Shown here: positions 26,208 to 38,054 of the stretch, one piece after another
Numbering within the stretch: position 1 is the stretch's first letter
How the letters are laid out: every line of letters starts with the position of its first letter
Position numbers and translations under genes: made by a program
Assembly: GCF_004348445.1 (NCBI RefSeq)
Contig: NZ_SMKV01000002.1
Coordinates: forward strand, 186,001-250,000
DNA length: 64,000 nt
Reading direction: 5' to 3'
Source of the DNA: Saccharopolyspora aridisoli
GTDB taxonomy: Bacteria; Actinomycetota; Actinomycetes; Mycobacteriales; Pseudonocardiaceae
The notes under the pieces: model-generated
Told to the model about the DNA's origin: nothing
Databases searched by the model: none
The model's input: only the letters and a program-made list of their open reading frames with translations

Positions 26208-27701
26208 TCACCGTCGGTACTTCAGAGGCACCCGCAGAACCGCCTCGGTACCACGTTGATGACCACGGCCACGCAAGCTCAGAGACCCGCGGAGCTCAGA
26301 CTCCACCAGGGTCCGCACGATCTGCAGGCCGAGACGTTCGGCGCGCTCGAGGGAGAAGCCCTTCGGCAGGCCACGACCGTCATCCGAGATGACGACGTCG
26401 AGCCAGCGCGCCGAACGCTCCGCCTGCACGACCACTTCCCCGCCTTGGCCCTCCGGGAAGGCGTGCTCGAAAGCGTTCTGCACCAGCTCGGTCAGGACCA
26501 TCACCAGCGGCGTGGCCAGTTCCGCCGACACAACCCCGAACTTCCCGCCGCGGCTGACCTTCACCCCCGTTTCGGCAACGGCGACGTCGCTCATCATCGG
26601 GATCACCCGGTCCACCACGTCATCGAGGTCGACCCGCTCGTCCACCGACATCGACAGCGTCTCGTGCACCAAAGCGATCGAGGTCACCCGCCGCACCGAC
26701 TCGTCCAGCGCCAGCCGAGCCTCGTTGTTGCCGGTGCGGCGCGACTGCAACCGCAGCAGCGCCGCCACGGTCTGCAGGTTGTTCTTCACGCGGTGGTGGA
26801 TCTCGCGGATCGTGGCGTCCTTGGACATCAGCGCCCGGTCCCGCCGCTTGACCTCGGTGACGTCGCGGACCAGCACCAGCGCGCCGGCCGACTGGCCGCG
26901 CGGGCGCAGCGGCAGCGCTCGGAACAGCACCGTCGCACCGCGCGCCTCGGCTTCGATGCGCATGCTGGGCTCGCCGCCCATCGCCCGCCGGACCCGCTGC
27001 GAGACCTCGTCCGCGTCGAACGGGTCGTTGAGCAGCGACCGCGTCAACGGCGCCAGCTGGGCGCCCACCAGATCGGCCGCGTGACCCATGCGGTGGTAGG
27101 CCGACAGCGCGTTGGGGCTGGCGAACACGACCGTGCCCGAGTTGTCCAGCCGGATCAGGCCGTCACCGACGCGCGGACTGGTGTGCACGTCGGGTGCCGG
27201 CTCCGGCGTGGGGAACGTGCCGTCGGCGACCATCTGGCAGAGGTCGGCGGCGCTGCCCAGGTAGGAGATCTCCAACGGGCTGGGCACTCGCGGCACGGCG
27301 AGGTTGGTGTCCCGGCTGAGCACCGCCACGATCTCCTCGCCCAGCTTCACCGGGATCGTCTCGCGCCGAACCGGAACCCCCAGGTGCCAGCGCGGGTCCT
27401 CCTCGCGGCAGATCCGGCCCTCCAGGGCGGCCCGCCGGAGCTGCGGGTGGTCGTCCTGGGTGACCTCGGAGCCGACCACGTCCTCCGGGTGCGCGGTGGG
27501 CGCGGTGGTGGGACGGGCCTGCGCGACGCACAGGAAGCGGTCCTCCGGTGCCTCCGAGGGGCCGATCGGCACCCACATGAGGAAATCCGCGAACGACAGG
27601 TCGCTCAGCAACTGCCACTCGGCGACCACGAGCTGCAGGTGGTCGGCGGCAGTGCCGGACAGTCCCGTGTGTTCGGCGAGGAGATCACTCAGCGTGGACA
27701 A
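26208..27701 (-). CDS. pdtaS: PdtaS-like cytosolic sensor histidine kinase
   Basis: 497 residues from TTG 27701 with GGAGGA upstream. An N-terminal GAF-like region and a PAS domain (about 170-300) precede a HisKA_2 dimerisation domain with the phospho-His in IREIHHRVKNNLQTVAALLRLQ. An HATPase domain follows with ELVQNAFEHAFPEG and SDDGRGLPKGF. PdtaS phosphorylates the ANTAR-type antiterminator PdtaR, which is not in this window. No membrane segment. Position beside whiB1 supports the assignment. Confidence 0.93.
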   Translation of the reverse strand: MSTLSDLLAEHTGLSGTAADHLQLVVAEWQLLSDLSFADFLMWVPIGPSEAPEDRFLCVAQARPTTAPTAHPEDVVGSEVTQDDHPQLRRAALEGRICREEDPRWHLGVPVRRETIPVKLGEEIVAVLSRDTNLAVPRVPSPLEISYLGSAADLCQMVADGTFPTPEPAPDVHTSPRVGDGLIRLDNSGTVVFASPNALSAYHRMGHAADLVGAQLAPLTRSLLNDPFDADEVSQRVRRAMGGEPSMRIEAEARGATVLFRALPLRPRGQSAGALVLVRDVTEVKRRDRALMSKDATIREIHHRVKNNLQTVAALLRLQSRRTGNNEARLALDESVRRVTSIALVHETLSMSVDERVDLDDVVDRVIPMMSDVAVAETGVKVSRGGKFGVVSAELATPLVMVLTELVQNAFEHAFPEGQGGEVVVQAERSARWLDVVISDDGRGLPKGFSLERAERLGLQIVRTLVESELRGSLSLRGRGHQRGTEAVLRVPLKYRR

Positions 27702-27741
27702 GGCGGTCCTCCGGGTCGGCTGCTCGGATCGAAGCGGGTCG

Positions 27742-27957
27742 TCACTCGACGACAGCGATCAGATCGCCCTCTGCAACGACGTCACCCGGCTTGACCGCCA
27801 TGGTGCTGATCTTGCCGGAAACCTCGCTGAGCACCGGGATCTCCATCTTCATGGACTCCAGGAGCACCAGCGAGTCACCGTCGTGGACCGCGTCGCCCTC
27901 GGACATCGACACCGCCATGACGTTGGCCACCACCTCGGCGCGGATCTCCTCGGCCAT
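27742..27957 (-). CDS. Biotinyl/lipoyl carrier protein, TB7.3-like
   Basis: 71 residues, a single biotinyl domain with the biotin-attachment lysine in LLESMKMEIPVLSE. A stand-alone biotin carrier of this size corresponds to mycobacterial TB7.3 (Rv3221c), which is also next to pdtaS. It lies 40 bp upstream of pdtaS on the same strand, so co-transcription is likely. Its carboxylase partner is unknown. Confidence 0.92.
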   Translation of the reverse strand: MAEEIRAEVVANVMAVSMSEGDAVHDGDSLVLLESMKMEIPVLSEVSGKISTMAVKPGDVVAEGDLIAVVE

Positions 27958-28141
27958 CTCTTCCTCCTAGTCGCGGCCGACTTCGGCCCCTGCTTAGGAA
28001 ACCACGACCGCCACCACCCACCGACGGCAGGTTCCGGACATGGCAGACTGGAACCTCGAAATCCCAGCGGAGACCGGGTGTCAGTTGATCACTCGCGGTC
28101 ACCGGGCTGGAGCGGAACTCGAACTTCGAGGGAGTCGCCTT

Positions 28142-28216
28142 ATGGGCAAGCGCGCGCGCAAGAAGAAGGACCGGCGCAAGAACAAGGCCAACCACGGCAA
28201 GCGCCCCAACTCGTGA
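28142..28216 (+). CDS. Ribosomal protein bL37
   Basis: A 24-residue, highly basic protein starting MGKRARKKKDRRKNKANHG and ending KRPNS. It matches the tiny actinobacterial large-subunit protein bL37 first seen in mycobacterial ribosome structures, especially its NKANHGKRPN end. ATG 28142 is preceded by GAGGGAG and the gene is followed at once by a strong hairpin. It is easily missed because of its size. Confidence 0.88.
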   Translation: MGKRARKKKDRRKNKANHGKRPNS

Positions 28217-28244
28217 TCGCAGCGGCAACCGCCGCACCCGAGAA

Positions 28245-28282
28245 GCGAAGGGCCCCGGACCACACGGTCCGGGGCCCTTCGC
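28245..28282. terminator. Strong hairpin between bL37 and secA
   Basis: Perfect 17-bp arms GCGAAGGGCCCCGGACC (28245-28261) and complement (28266-28282) around ACAC. It sits between convergent genes, so it can serve both. Confidence 0.88.
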
Positions 28283-28294
28283 GTGAACGGCTCG

Positions 28295-31174
<2,880 letters not shown>

Positions 31175-31290
31175 CCGGTCGACCTCGCTAGCTGATCGTG
31201 ACGCGTCCGTCACGGACGCTTTGTAACCATCGTATTAGAGCTGGCTGTGGGGGTGTGCCGTAGTCCGATGCAGCGTTGGCGGACCGCAAC

Positions 31291-31336
31291 ACACGGCTGT
31301 CCCCCGCGAACCACCGTACGCGGGGGACGGCCGTGT
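31291..31336 (-). terminator. Hairpin between hpf and secA
   Basis: Arms ACACGGCTGTCCCCCGCG (31291-31308) and CGCGGGGGACGGCCGTGT (31319-31336), one mismatch, 10-nt loop. It probably ends the comF/hpf-side transcript before the secA promoter. Confidence 0.75.
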
Positions 31337-31393
31337 GGGTCGGGCGTGGCGCAGACTCGCCCTTTGGCGCCAGGCACCCTGCGTCAGCCTTCC

Positions 31394-31492
31394 CACCCCG
31401 CAGCTACCAGCGCCGCGGGTTGTGAGTGCGAGGACGACCACTCCGAAGTGGCTCGGGAGTGGCACCCCCGGTCCAGCCGACGTCTCAGGTCC
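31394..31492 (-). repeat. Repeated intergenic element, copy A
   Basis: Shares with copy B (37072-37186), in the same order and orientation, CACCC(C/T)CGCAGCT, the exact 16-mer CGCCGCGGGTTGTGAG, AGTGGCA and GTCCAG.CG.CGTCTCAGGTCC. Both lie between genes on the minus strand. Confidence 0.6.
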
Positions 31493-31517
31493 GCCGCGCA
31501 AGGCGCCCAGATGGTTC

Positions 31518-32201
31518 TCAAGCCTCGGCGAGTCGGATCACGCCGTAGTCGAATCCCTTCCTGCGGTAGACGACGCTGGGACGGCCGCTGTCGGCGTCGG
31601 AGAAGAGGTAGAAGTCGTGCCCCACCAGTTCCATCTGGTAGAGGGCTTCGTCGACCGTCATCGGCTTGGCCGAGTGCTCCTTCTCGCGCACGACATGGCC
31701 GGGGGCGTAGCCGTCCTCTTCGGTCATGCGCTGTCCCGGCACCTCGGCGGTGTGCGCGGGAGCTTCCTGGGGCGCTTCGAGCAGCGCGGTTCGGCCTTCG
31801 GCTCCACCGGAGCCTGACCCGACCGGGCCGGTCGCCACGGGCCGGTCCGCCATCGCTGCGGTCGCCTCTGCCACGGAAGTCGGGTTGTGCTGTCCGTAGT
31901 GCACCTTCCTACGGTCGTGCATGCGCCGGAGCCTGCTCTCCAGCTTGGTCGTCGCGGCGTCGAGCGCGGCGTAGAAGTCGCCTGCACAGGCTTGGGCTCG
32001 AATGGGAGCGCCCTTGCCCTTCAGTGTGATCTCGACTCGCTGGCAGTTCTTGGCTTGACGGGGATTCTTCTCGTGGAACAATTCCACTTCCGCCCGGATG
32101 GCCTTCCGGTTGTACCGCTCAAGCCGGGTCATCTTGGTGTTGACGTGCTCCCGGTAGTGATCGGGAACCTGAACGTTACGACCCTTGACGACGATATCCA
32201 T
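31518..32201 (-). CDS. hpf: Ribosome hibernation promoting factor, long form
   Basis: 227 residues. N-terminal HPF/YfiA domain (MDIVVKGRNVQVPDHYREH; VEITLKGKG; DFYAALDAATTKLE), a linker, then the C-terminal dimerisation domain ending VVYRRKGFDYGVIRLAEA. Long HPF joins 70S ribosomes into inactive 100S pairs in stationary phase or stress. ATG 32201 follows GGAGG. Promoter lies in the 417-bp gap upstream. Confidence 0.96.
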   Translation of the reverse strand: MDIVVKGRNVQVPDHYREHVNTKMTRLERYNRKAIRAEVELFHEKNPRQAKNCQRVEITLKGKGAPIRAQACAGDFYAALDAATTKLESRLRRMHDRRKVHYGQHNPTSVAEATAAMADRPVATGPVGSGSGGAEGRTALLEAPQEAPAHTAEVPGQRMTEEDGYAPGHVVREKEHSAKPMTVDEALYQMELVGHDFYLFSDADSGRPSVVYRRKGFDYGVIRLAEA

Positions 32202-32618
32202 TCACGACCTCCGTTCCTTGCAAGCTCCGTAGGCGAGGTGTGCACGGGGGGCGCCTGGAAAGGAGATCAGCTCGCTTCAGGCGCCAGGGACATGGCTTTT
32301 CGCTCCTTCCCTCCGCCTCAGTTGGCTGGATTGGTTCGTCACGTTAGCTCGGTTTATCGATTTGTGACACCCCCTCAGACGGGCGAAGTCAAGCATCCAC
32401 CGAGAGTGATGTTTGCTGCCGAAAGCAGCAGATCACGCAGCGTGCCAGGCTTGGCCGAAGCGAGGCTCCGAACGGGTGGTTCACCCGTTCGGGTAGAAAG
32501 CTCAGTAGCTCTGCGCGGGGTGGCGTTCTGCCCCTTCAGCCAGCTCACACCCGGAGAACGAACACGGCCGCCGATCAGTTCCTGGGCCGATCAGGTGTGG
32601 CGGAATCACTCGACGAGA
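32202..32618. other. comF-hpf gap
   Basis: 417 bp, no gene. Contains the hairpin at 32468-32492, then roughly 270 bp that should include the hpf promoter and leader. No -35/-10 pair could be assigned with confidence. Confidence 0.5.
32468..32492 (-). terminator. Hairpin after comF
   Basis: Perfect 11-bp arms CCGAACGGGTG / CACCCGTTCGG with a 3-nt loop, about 130 bp past the comF-like stop. Confidence 0.7.
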
Positions 32619-33302
32619 TCAGCCGGCCGTCGCGGTCAGGGCGAGCGCCACCGCGACCGGGCGTCGGGCTCCGCCGAGCACGGCCGCAGCGCCGGTCACC
32701 GTCGCCCCCGTCGTCACGACGTCGTCGAGCAACGCGACCTGCGCCCCGTCCGGCGGCAGCCGACCAGGGCGCACCAGCACCCGGCCGGAGAGGTTGTCGA
32801 GGCGTTGCTGCGGGGTGAGCCCCGCCGAATCCGCGGCACCTGGGCCGGTCAGCAGGCAGTCGGCAACGCGCGTCGGCATCCCCGCGGCGCTGAGCTCGAT
32901 CGCCGCGAAGTGCGCGAGCCGGGCCATGTGAGCACCTCCGCGCCGCCGCGAGGCCATCGCGCGCGAGGGCGCGGGCACCAGCCACCACCCGGGTTCCAGC
33001 GACCGGTCGACGGTGATCGAGCGCAGCCCCGTGGCCAGCTGCGTGCCCAGCGGAGCGGCGAGCGCGCGCTGGCCGTCCTCCTTGTAGGCCAGGACCGCGC
33101 GCCGGGCGACGCCCCGGTATCGGCCGAGGGCGAACACCGGTGGCGAGTTCCCGAACAGCGGCCGGTCCACCCGGCGCAACCCGCCGAGCCTGCCCGCGCA
33201 GCGCGGACACCACGCGGTGCCCGCGACGTCGCAGCCGACGCAGTGCAGCGGCAGCAGCAGGTCGGCCAGACCGGAGATCGCGTCGCGCAGCGAGGACAGC
33301 AC
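32619..33302 (-). CDS. ComF-family phosphoribosyltransferase-like protein
   Basis: 227 residues. N-terminal zinc ribbon (LHCVGCDVAGTAWCPRC) and a type I phosphoribosyltransferase domain with the PRPP loop VALLDDVVTTGAT. ComF/GntX proteins help DNA uptake in competent bacteria, but are widespread in actinomycetes where the role is unclear. It follows lpqB on the same strand, as in mycobacteria. Confidence 0.9.
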   Translation of the reverse strand: MLSSLRDAISGLADLLLPLHCVGCDVAGTAWCPRCAGRLGGLRRVDRPLFGNSPPVFALGRYRGVARRAVLAYKEDGQRALAAPLGTQLATGLRSITVDRSLEPGWWLVPAPSRAMASRRRGGAHMARLAHFAAIELSAAGMPTRVADCLLTGPGAADSAGLTPQQRLDNLSGRVLVRPGRLPPDGAQVALLDDVVTTGATVTGAAAVLGGARRPVAVALALTATAG

Positions 33303-33537
33303 CGGCCGATCATGGCCCGATCGGCGATCCGACTCACCGGCGCGCGTCGGTGATCAGCGAAGCCGGTTCCTCATCCACCACCCTCGCCGCCGACACCTCC
33401 GGGGGTTCTGAGCTGCGCTGTGGCGAGCACGTCGCGACGCCGTGCGTTCGGACAGGCACGAGTCGTGCGCGGAGCCCGCACGTCGCCGAGGCTCCGCTAC
33501 GCACCGCCCAGCAGGTCGACCACGGATGAGAAGGACG

Positions 33538-35259
33538 TCAGCCCGGGTAGAACGGGATGGACGCGCCCCCGATCGGCGCGTCGGTCAAGGACCAGACGTC
33601 GTCGGTGTCCTGCGACTGCCAGATGCCGTGGCGATCGGCGACCACCACCTGGCCTCCCGGACCGACGGTGACCGCGGTCAGCGGCTGCCCCAGGTTCGCC
33701 GCCGTGTACGGCTCCCAGCGGAAGCCGTCCACGGACAGATCGTAGACCGGGTAGTTGTTGCTGTCGGTGATCGCGACGAGGGACTCGTCCTGCCGCCACT
33801 CCACCGACGTGACCTGCATGCCCTGCGGAGCGCGCAACACCACCGGCCGTTGCAGCACCGCGTGGCCGTCCTGCTCGGCGACTCCGGCGACCACCACGCT
33901 GCCGTCGATGACCGCCGCGATCCGGGTGCCGTCGCGGGACAACCGCAGGTCGGTGATGGGCCGCCCGGTCGGCAGGGCGCGGGTGTCGACGGTCTGCGGG
34001 GTCCACTCGCCGCCGGTGTCGACCACGCGCACCACGTCGCGGCCGTCGACGACCGTCCACGCCTCTTCCTCGCCGCGCCACGTCGGCTTGCTCATGTAGT
34101 TGCCGATCGTGGGCAGCTCGGCCAGCTGCTCGCCGAAGTCGCCGACGCGCAGCGCCACACCACCGGGGCGGCGGGTGACCGCGGCGAGCTTGCCGCCGTG
34201 CGGCGACCGCCCCGCGCGCACCACGTCGTACTCGCCGGAACCGGCTGGTCCGGGGATCGGCCGCGCGTTCCGGTCGAGCACCAGGACGCGCTCGTCGACC
34301 ACCGCCAGGCCGGGCAGGTCCGGGCGCTGCACGTTGTCGGCCTCGTACTGCTCCATGTCGGTGGGCCGCAGGTCCTTGCCGTCGGGCAGCAGCGGCACGC
34401 CCTCTTCCTTGATGCGCACGCGCGCGCTGCTCACGCCTTCGAGCGTGTAGACCACCTGCGCGGCGATCAGCTTGCGCGTGTCGGGCGATACGTCCCCGAG
34501 CTCGCTGAGGTTGACCTCCATGGCGCCGTCCGCGGCCTCGGTGGTGTTGGTCTTGGGGTGCACTCCGGGCGGGATGGCGGTGCGCATCGCCTGCCGCATG
34601 CCTTCCGACGGCCCGGAGGTGAGCAGGTCGATGACCCGGCGCGGCAGCGTGGTGGCCGGTTGAGCCACCACGTAGCGCAGGTCGGAGGCGACGCCGGTGA
34701 GGTCGTGGTCGAGGAAGTAGATCGGCACCGGGCGGAAGATCGAGCTGAAGGACGTCTTGCTCACGACCAGGTCCGGCGGCGGCGTGGTGATCCGCCACTG
34801 GCCGTTGCTCTGGAGCTCCACCCGCACGTCCACGGCGAACTCGCCGGTCTCCGGCACGAACGAGGAATCGGCGAGCAGCCTGCCGATCCGGTCGGCCCGC
34901 AGCGTCACCAGCTGGACACCTTCGGGCAGCGGCTGCGGCGTGGCGACCGGGATGGTGTCGACGTTCTCCACGATCAGCATGCCCGGCGGCGGCGTCCAGT
35001 TGCGCTCCATCGACTCCGCCAGGTGCTTGCGGGCCGACTCGTGGTTGCTGGCGGGCGAAGCGGCCTTGTCGACGAAGCTGCGCACCAGGGCCAGCGGGTC
35101 GATGTCGGCCGGTGGCGGGTTGACCGGGATGGTCGTGTTGCTGCCGTCGACCTCCTTGACCGCCTTGGGCTCGGAGGTTTCCGGGATCGACGCGCATGCC
35201 GACACCGACAGCAGCAGGACCAGCAGTGCCGCCAGTCGGCGTGACCGGTGGGCGCCCAT
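33538..35259 (-). CDS. lpqB: Lipoprotein LpqB, MtrAB accessory
   Basis: 573 residues from ATG 35259, which overlaps the mtrB stop by one base (TGATG). Signal peptide with lipobox LLSVSAC gives a surface lipoprotein. A GerMN-type region (about 100-320) is followed by a beta-propeller-like LpqB domain. In mycobacteria LpqB interacts with the extracytoplasmic part of MtrB and modulates MtrA phosphorylation. Operon order tmk-mtrA-mtrB-lpqB supports the name. Confidence 0.96.
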   Translation of the reverse strand: MGAHRSRRLAALLVLLLSVSACASIPETSEPKAVKEVDGSNTTIPVNPPPADIDPLALVRSFVDKAASPASNHESARKHLAESMERNWTPPPGMLIVENVDTIPVATPQPLPEGVQLVTLRADRIGRLLADSSFVPETGEFAVDVRVELQSNGQWRITTPPPDLVVSKTSFSSIFRPVPIYFLDHDLTGVASDLRYVVAQPATTLPRRVIDLLTSGPSEGMRQAMRTAIPPGVHPKTNTTEAADGAMEVNLSELGDVSPDTRKLIAAQVVYTLEGVSSARVRIKEEGVPLLPDGKDLRPTDMEQYEADNVQRPDLPGLAVVDERVLVLDRNARPIPGPAGSGEYDVVRAGRSPHGGKLAAVTRRPGGVALRVGDFGEQLAELPTIGNYMSKPTWRGEEEAWTVVDGRDVVRVVDTGGEWTPQTVDTRALPTGRPITDLRLSRDGTRIAAVIDGSVVVAGVAEQDGHAVLQRPVVLRAPQGMQVTSVEWRQDESLVAITDSNNYPVYDLSVDGFRWEPYTAANLGQPLTAVTVGPGGQVVVADRHGIWQSQDTDDVWSLTDAPIGGASIPFYPG

Positions 35260-37001
35260 CACTTCTCCTCCCACGACTCTTCGGTCAGGCGAGCGGGGCC
35301 CTTGTCGCGGACGTCCTGCTCACCGTCCCCTTCGGACGGCCGTTCCACGCCGGTGGCCAGCAGCGCTTCAGGGGCGGCGATGCGCCGGGTGCTCGGCAGC
35401 GACAGCGGGCTGATCTCGGGTTCCTTGCCCGGTTTGCGCGGCAGCGTCAGGCGGAAGCAGGAGCCTTCGCCGGGTTCGCCCCAGGCGTCGAGGTCACCGC
35501 CGTGCAGGCGGGCGTCCTCCTGGCTGATCGACAGGCCGAGCCCGGTGCCGCCGCTGCGCCGGTTGCGGGAGGGGTCGGCGCGCCAGAAGCGGGTGAACAC
35601 CAGCTCGGCCTCGCCGCTGCGCAGCCCCACGCCGTAGTCCCGGACGGTGACGGCGACGGCCTGTTCGTTGCCTCCGAAGCGCAGCTCGACCGGGCCGCCT
35701 TCGGCGTGGTCGATGGCGTTGGCCACGAGGTTGCGCATGATGCGCTCGACGCGGCGGGCGTCGGCGACGATGGTGAGGTCGGTGCCGTCGGCAGGTGCGA
35801 GCACGCGGAGCTCGACGCCGCTGGTGTCGGCGATGGCGCGCACGGATTCGGCGGCGCGCTCGGCGATCTCGTGCAGGTCGAGCCTCTCGGCGGCCAGATC
35901 GGCGACGCCCGCGTCGAGGCGGGAGATCTCCAGCAGGTCGGCGAGCAGCAGCTCGAACCGGTCGAGCTCGTCGACCAGCAGCTCGGTGGAGCGCGACAGG
36001 CCGGGCGGGAACTCCTCGCGGGAGGCGTGCAGCACGTCGGCGGCCATCCGGACCGTGGTCAGCGGGGTGCGCAGCTCGTGCGACACGTCGGAGGTGAAGC
36101 GGCGCTGCAGCTGGCCGAACTCCTCCAGCTGCGTGATCTGCTGCTTGAGGCTGTCAGCCATCTCGTTGAACGACTCGGCGAGCCGGGCCATGTCGTCCTC
36201 GCCGATCACACGCATCCGCTTGTCCAGGTCGCCTTCGGCGAGCTGCTCGGCGGTCTGCGCGGCTTGCCGCACCGGGCGCACGACCTGGCGGGTCACCAGG
36301 TTGGTGATCGCGCCCAGCAGCGCCAGCAGCACCACGGCGCTCACCAGCAGGGTCCGCTGCAGGCCGGCGAGGGTCTGCTGCTCGGCGGTCAGCGGGAACA
36401 GCAGGTAGATCTGCAACGGGCGGGTCGCGCTGGACACCGGTGTCCCGACGATCACCATCGTGACCGGTGTGCTCTCCCGCTGCACCGTGTGGATCTTGGT
36501 GGCGAGCTGGCCGCGTTCGACGAACACGCGCAGGTCCTCGGGCACGTCCTCGATGGGGCCGGCGGCGGGCTGAGCGCTGCGCGCACCGGGCGCTCGACCG
36601 TCCACCAGCACGGCGGTGAACGCGCCGGCGACATCGCTGGTGGACTGGCCGGAGGAGGAGGTCGTCAGCCGGTTCAGGGCGGCCTGCAGCTGCTCGGAGA
36701 CGCTGTCGGAGTTGGGGTCGACGGCGGTGAGCTCGCGCTCCAGGATCGGCAGGCTCACCTCGGCCTGCGAGATCGCACCCTGCTCCTTGGACTCCAGCAG
36801 CTGCGAGGTGATCTGCCACTGCAGCACCATTCCCAGCACGATCACCACGGCCAGCGACAGCGCGAGGGTGCTGACGACGACGCGCAGCTGCATCGACCGC
36901 CGCCACAGCGCTTCGAATCGGTGCCAGCGAGCGCGCGTCTCCTCGCGGACACGACTGCTCAACAACCGCACCCAGCGGCTCTGGCGCGTCCACACACTCA
37001 C
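35259..37001 (-). CDS. mtrB: MtrB sensor histidine kinase
   Basis: 580 residues. A first membrane helix near residue 40 (VVVSTLALSLAVVIVLGMVL), a large extracytoplasmic domain, and a second helix (LLVSAVVLLALLGAITNLV) lead into a HAMP domain. HisKA with SHELRTPLTTVRMAADVLH and HATPase with GLGLSISQEDARLHGG follow. MtrB phosphorylates MtrA to control cell wall, division and osmotic responses. Confidence 0.97.
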   Translation of the reverse strand: MSVWTRQSRWVRLLSSRVREETRARWHRFEALWRRSMQLRVVVSTLALSLAVVIVLGMVLQWQITSQLLESKEQGAISQAEVSLPILERELTAVDPNSDSVSEQLQAALNRLTTSSSGQSTSDVAGAFTAVLVDGRAPGARSAQPAAGPIEDVPEDLRVFVERGQLATKIHTVQRESTPVTMVIVGTPVSSATRPLQIYLLFPLTAEQQTLAGLQRTLLVSAVVLLALLGAITNLVTRQVVRPVRQAAQTAEQLAEGDLDKRMRVIGEDDMARLAESFNEMADSLKQQITQLEEFGQLQRRFTSDVSHELRTPLTTVRMAADVLHASREEFPPGLSRSTELLVDELDRFELLLADLLEISRLDAGVADLAAERLDLHEIAERAAESVRAIADTSGVELRVLAPADGTDLTIVADARRVERIMRNLVANAIDHAEGGPVELRFGGNEQAVAVTVRDYGVGLRSGEAELVFTRFWRADPSRNRRSGGTGLGLSISQEDARLHGGDLDAWGEPGEGSCFRLTLPRKPGKEPEISPLSLPSTRRIAAPEALLATGVERPSEGDGEQDVRDKGPARLTEESWEEK

Positions 37002-37071
37002 GGTGACCGTCCTTCGGGCAGCACCTGTTCCGACACTGCGTGCAAGCGGCAGAGCCGCTTCCTCCGCACCC

Positions 37072-37186
37072 CACCCTCGCAGCTCGCACCGCCGCGGGTT
37101 GTGAGAGGTCGTCTGGCGAAGACGCCCCGACGCCGTGCAGTGGCATGCACCATGGGCGGCCGGAGTCCAGACGGCGTCTCAGGTCC
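37072..37186 (-). repeat. Repeated intergenic element, copy B
   Basis: Lies in the 236-bp gap between mtrA and mtrB. It shares the ordered blocks described for copy A (31394-31492). It contains a small hairpin (GGCG-TCTT-CGCC on the transcript strand) that copy A lacks. Confidence 0.6.
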
Positions 37187-37237
37187 CGCTGTCCGCAACG
37201 CCGCTCGAGGTGACTTCGATGAAGAGCTCCCAGCACA

Positions 37238-37924
37238 TCACGGGGGCCCGGCCTTGTACCCGACGCCTCGGACCGTGAGCACGACCTCTGGGCGTTCCGG
37301 ATCGCGCTCGACCTTGGAGCGGAGTCGCTGCACGTGCACGTTGACCAGGCGGGTGTCGGCCGCGTGCCGGTATCCCCACACCTGCTCCAGCAGCACTTCC
37401 CGGGTGAAGACCTGGCGCGGCTTGCGGGCGAGGGCGACCAGCAGGTCGAACTCCAGCGGGGTCAGCGCGATCGGCTGGCCGTCGCGGGTGACCTCGTGCC
37501 CGGGCACGTCGATGATCACGTCGCCGATGGTGAGCACCTCGGCGGGCTCGGCGTCGGTGCGGCGCAACCGGGCGCGCAACCTAGCGACGAGCTCCTTCGG
37601 CTTGAAGGGTTTCACCATGTAGTCGTCGGCACCGGACTCCAGGCCGAGGACGACGTCGACCGTGTCGCTCTTGGCGGTGAGCATGACGATGGGCACCACG
37701 GACTCGGTCCGGATCGCCTTGCATACGTCGATGCCGTTCATGCCGGGCAGCATCAGGTCCAGCAGTACCAGGTCGGGTTTGAGCTCGCGCAAGGCGGGCA
37801 TCGCCTTGGTGCCGTCGCTGACGACGGCGGTCTCGAACCCCTCTCCCCGGAGCACGATGGTCAGCATTTCGGCCAGGGCCGGATCATCGTCCACCACGAG
37901 CACGCGTGCCTTCATGCGCCACAT
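37238..37924 (-). CDS. mtrA: MtrA response regulator
   Basis: 228 residues, OmpR/PhoB type. Receiver domain with the phospho-Asp in PDLVLLDLMLPGMNGIDVC, then a winged helix with TRLVNVHVQRLRSKVERDPE. It is near-identical in layout to M. tuberculosis MtrA. The start is ATG 37924 (MWRMKARVLVVDDD) or ATG 37915; neither has a good ribosome site, so a leaderless transcript is possible. The gap to mtrB is unusually long for this operon and carries a repeated element. Confidence 0.97.
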   Translation of the reverse strand: MWRMKARVLVVDDDPALAEMLTIVLRGEGFETAVVSDGTKAMPALRELKPDLVLLDLMLPGMNGIDVCKAIRTESVVPIVMLTAKSDTVDVVLGLESGADDYMVKPFKPKELVARLRARLRRTDAEPAEVLTIGDVIIDVPGHEVTRDGQPIALTPLEFDLLVALARKPRQVFTREVLLEQVWGYRHAADTRLVNVHVQRLRSKVERDPERPEVVLTVRGVGYKAGPP

Positions 37925-38054
37925 CGTTGCACTTGTCACTTGGAGTCCGTGCATCCACCCGCCGGGTGTCGTCGCAGGTAGCGAACTCGACGCCGGTTCA
38001 GCGCAACCGGTACCACCGAATGGAGCAGCCTCCGTGTGGTGTCGGTTCCAACCT

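Larger units (their letters stand above)
31175..31517. other. hpf-secA gap
   Basis: 343 bp without a gene. Holds a strong hairpin (31291-31336), a repeated element shared with the mtrA-mtrB gap (31394-31492), and a small dyad GCGTCCGT/ACGGACGC at about 31204-31220 just before secA. Confidence 0.6.

Noticed and set aside
31394-31492. c-di-AMP (ydaO) or other known riboswitch
   Set aside because: The conserved ydaO core sequences are not visible, and the neighbouring genes are not typical targets.
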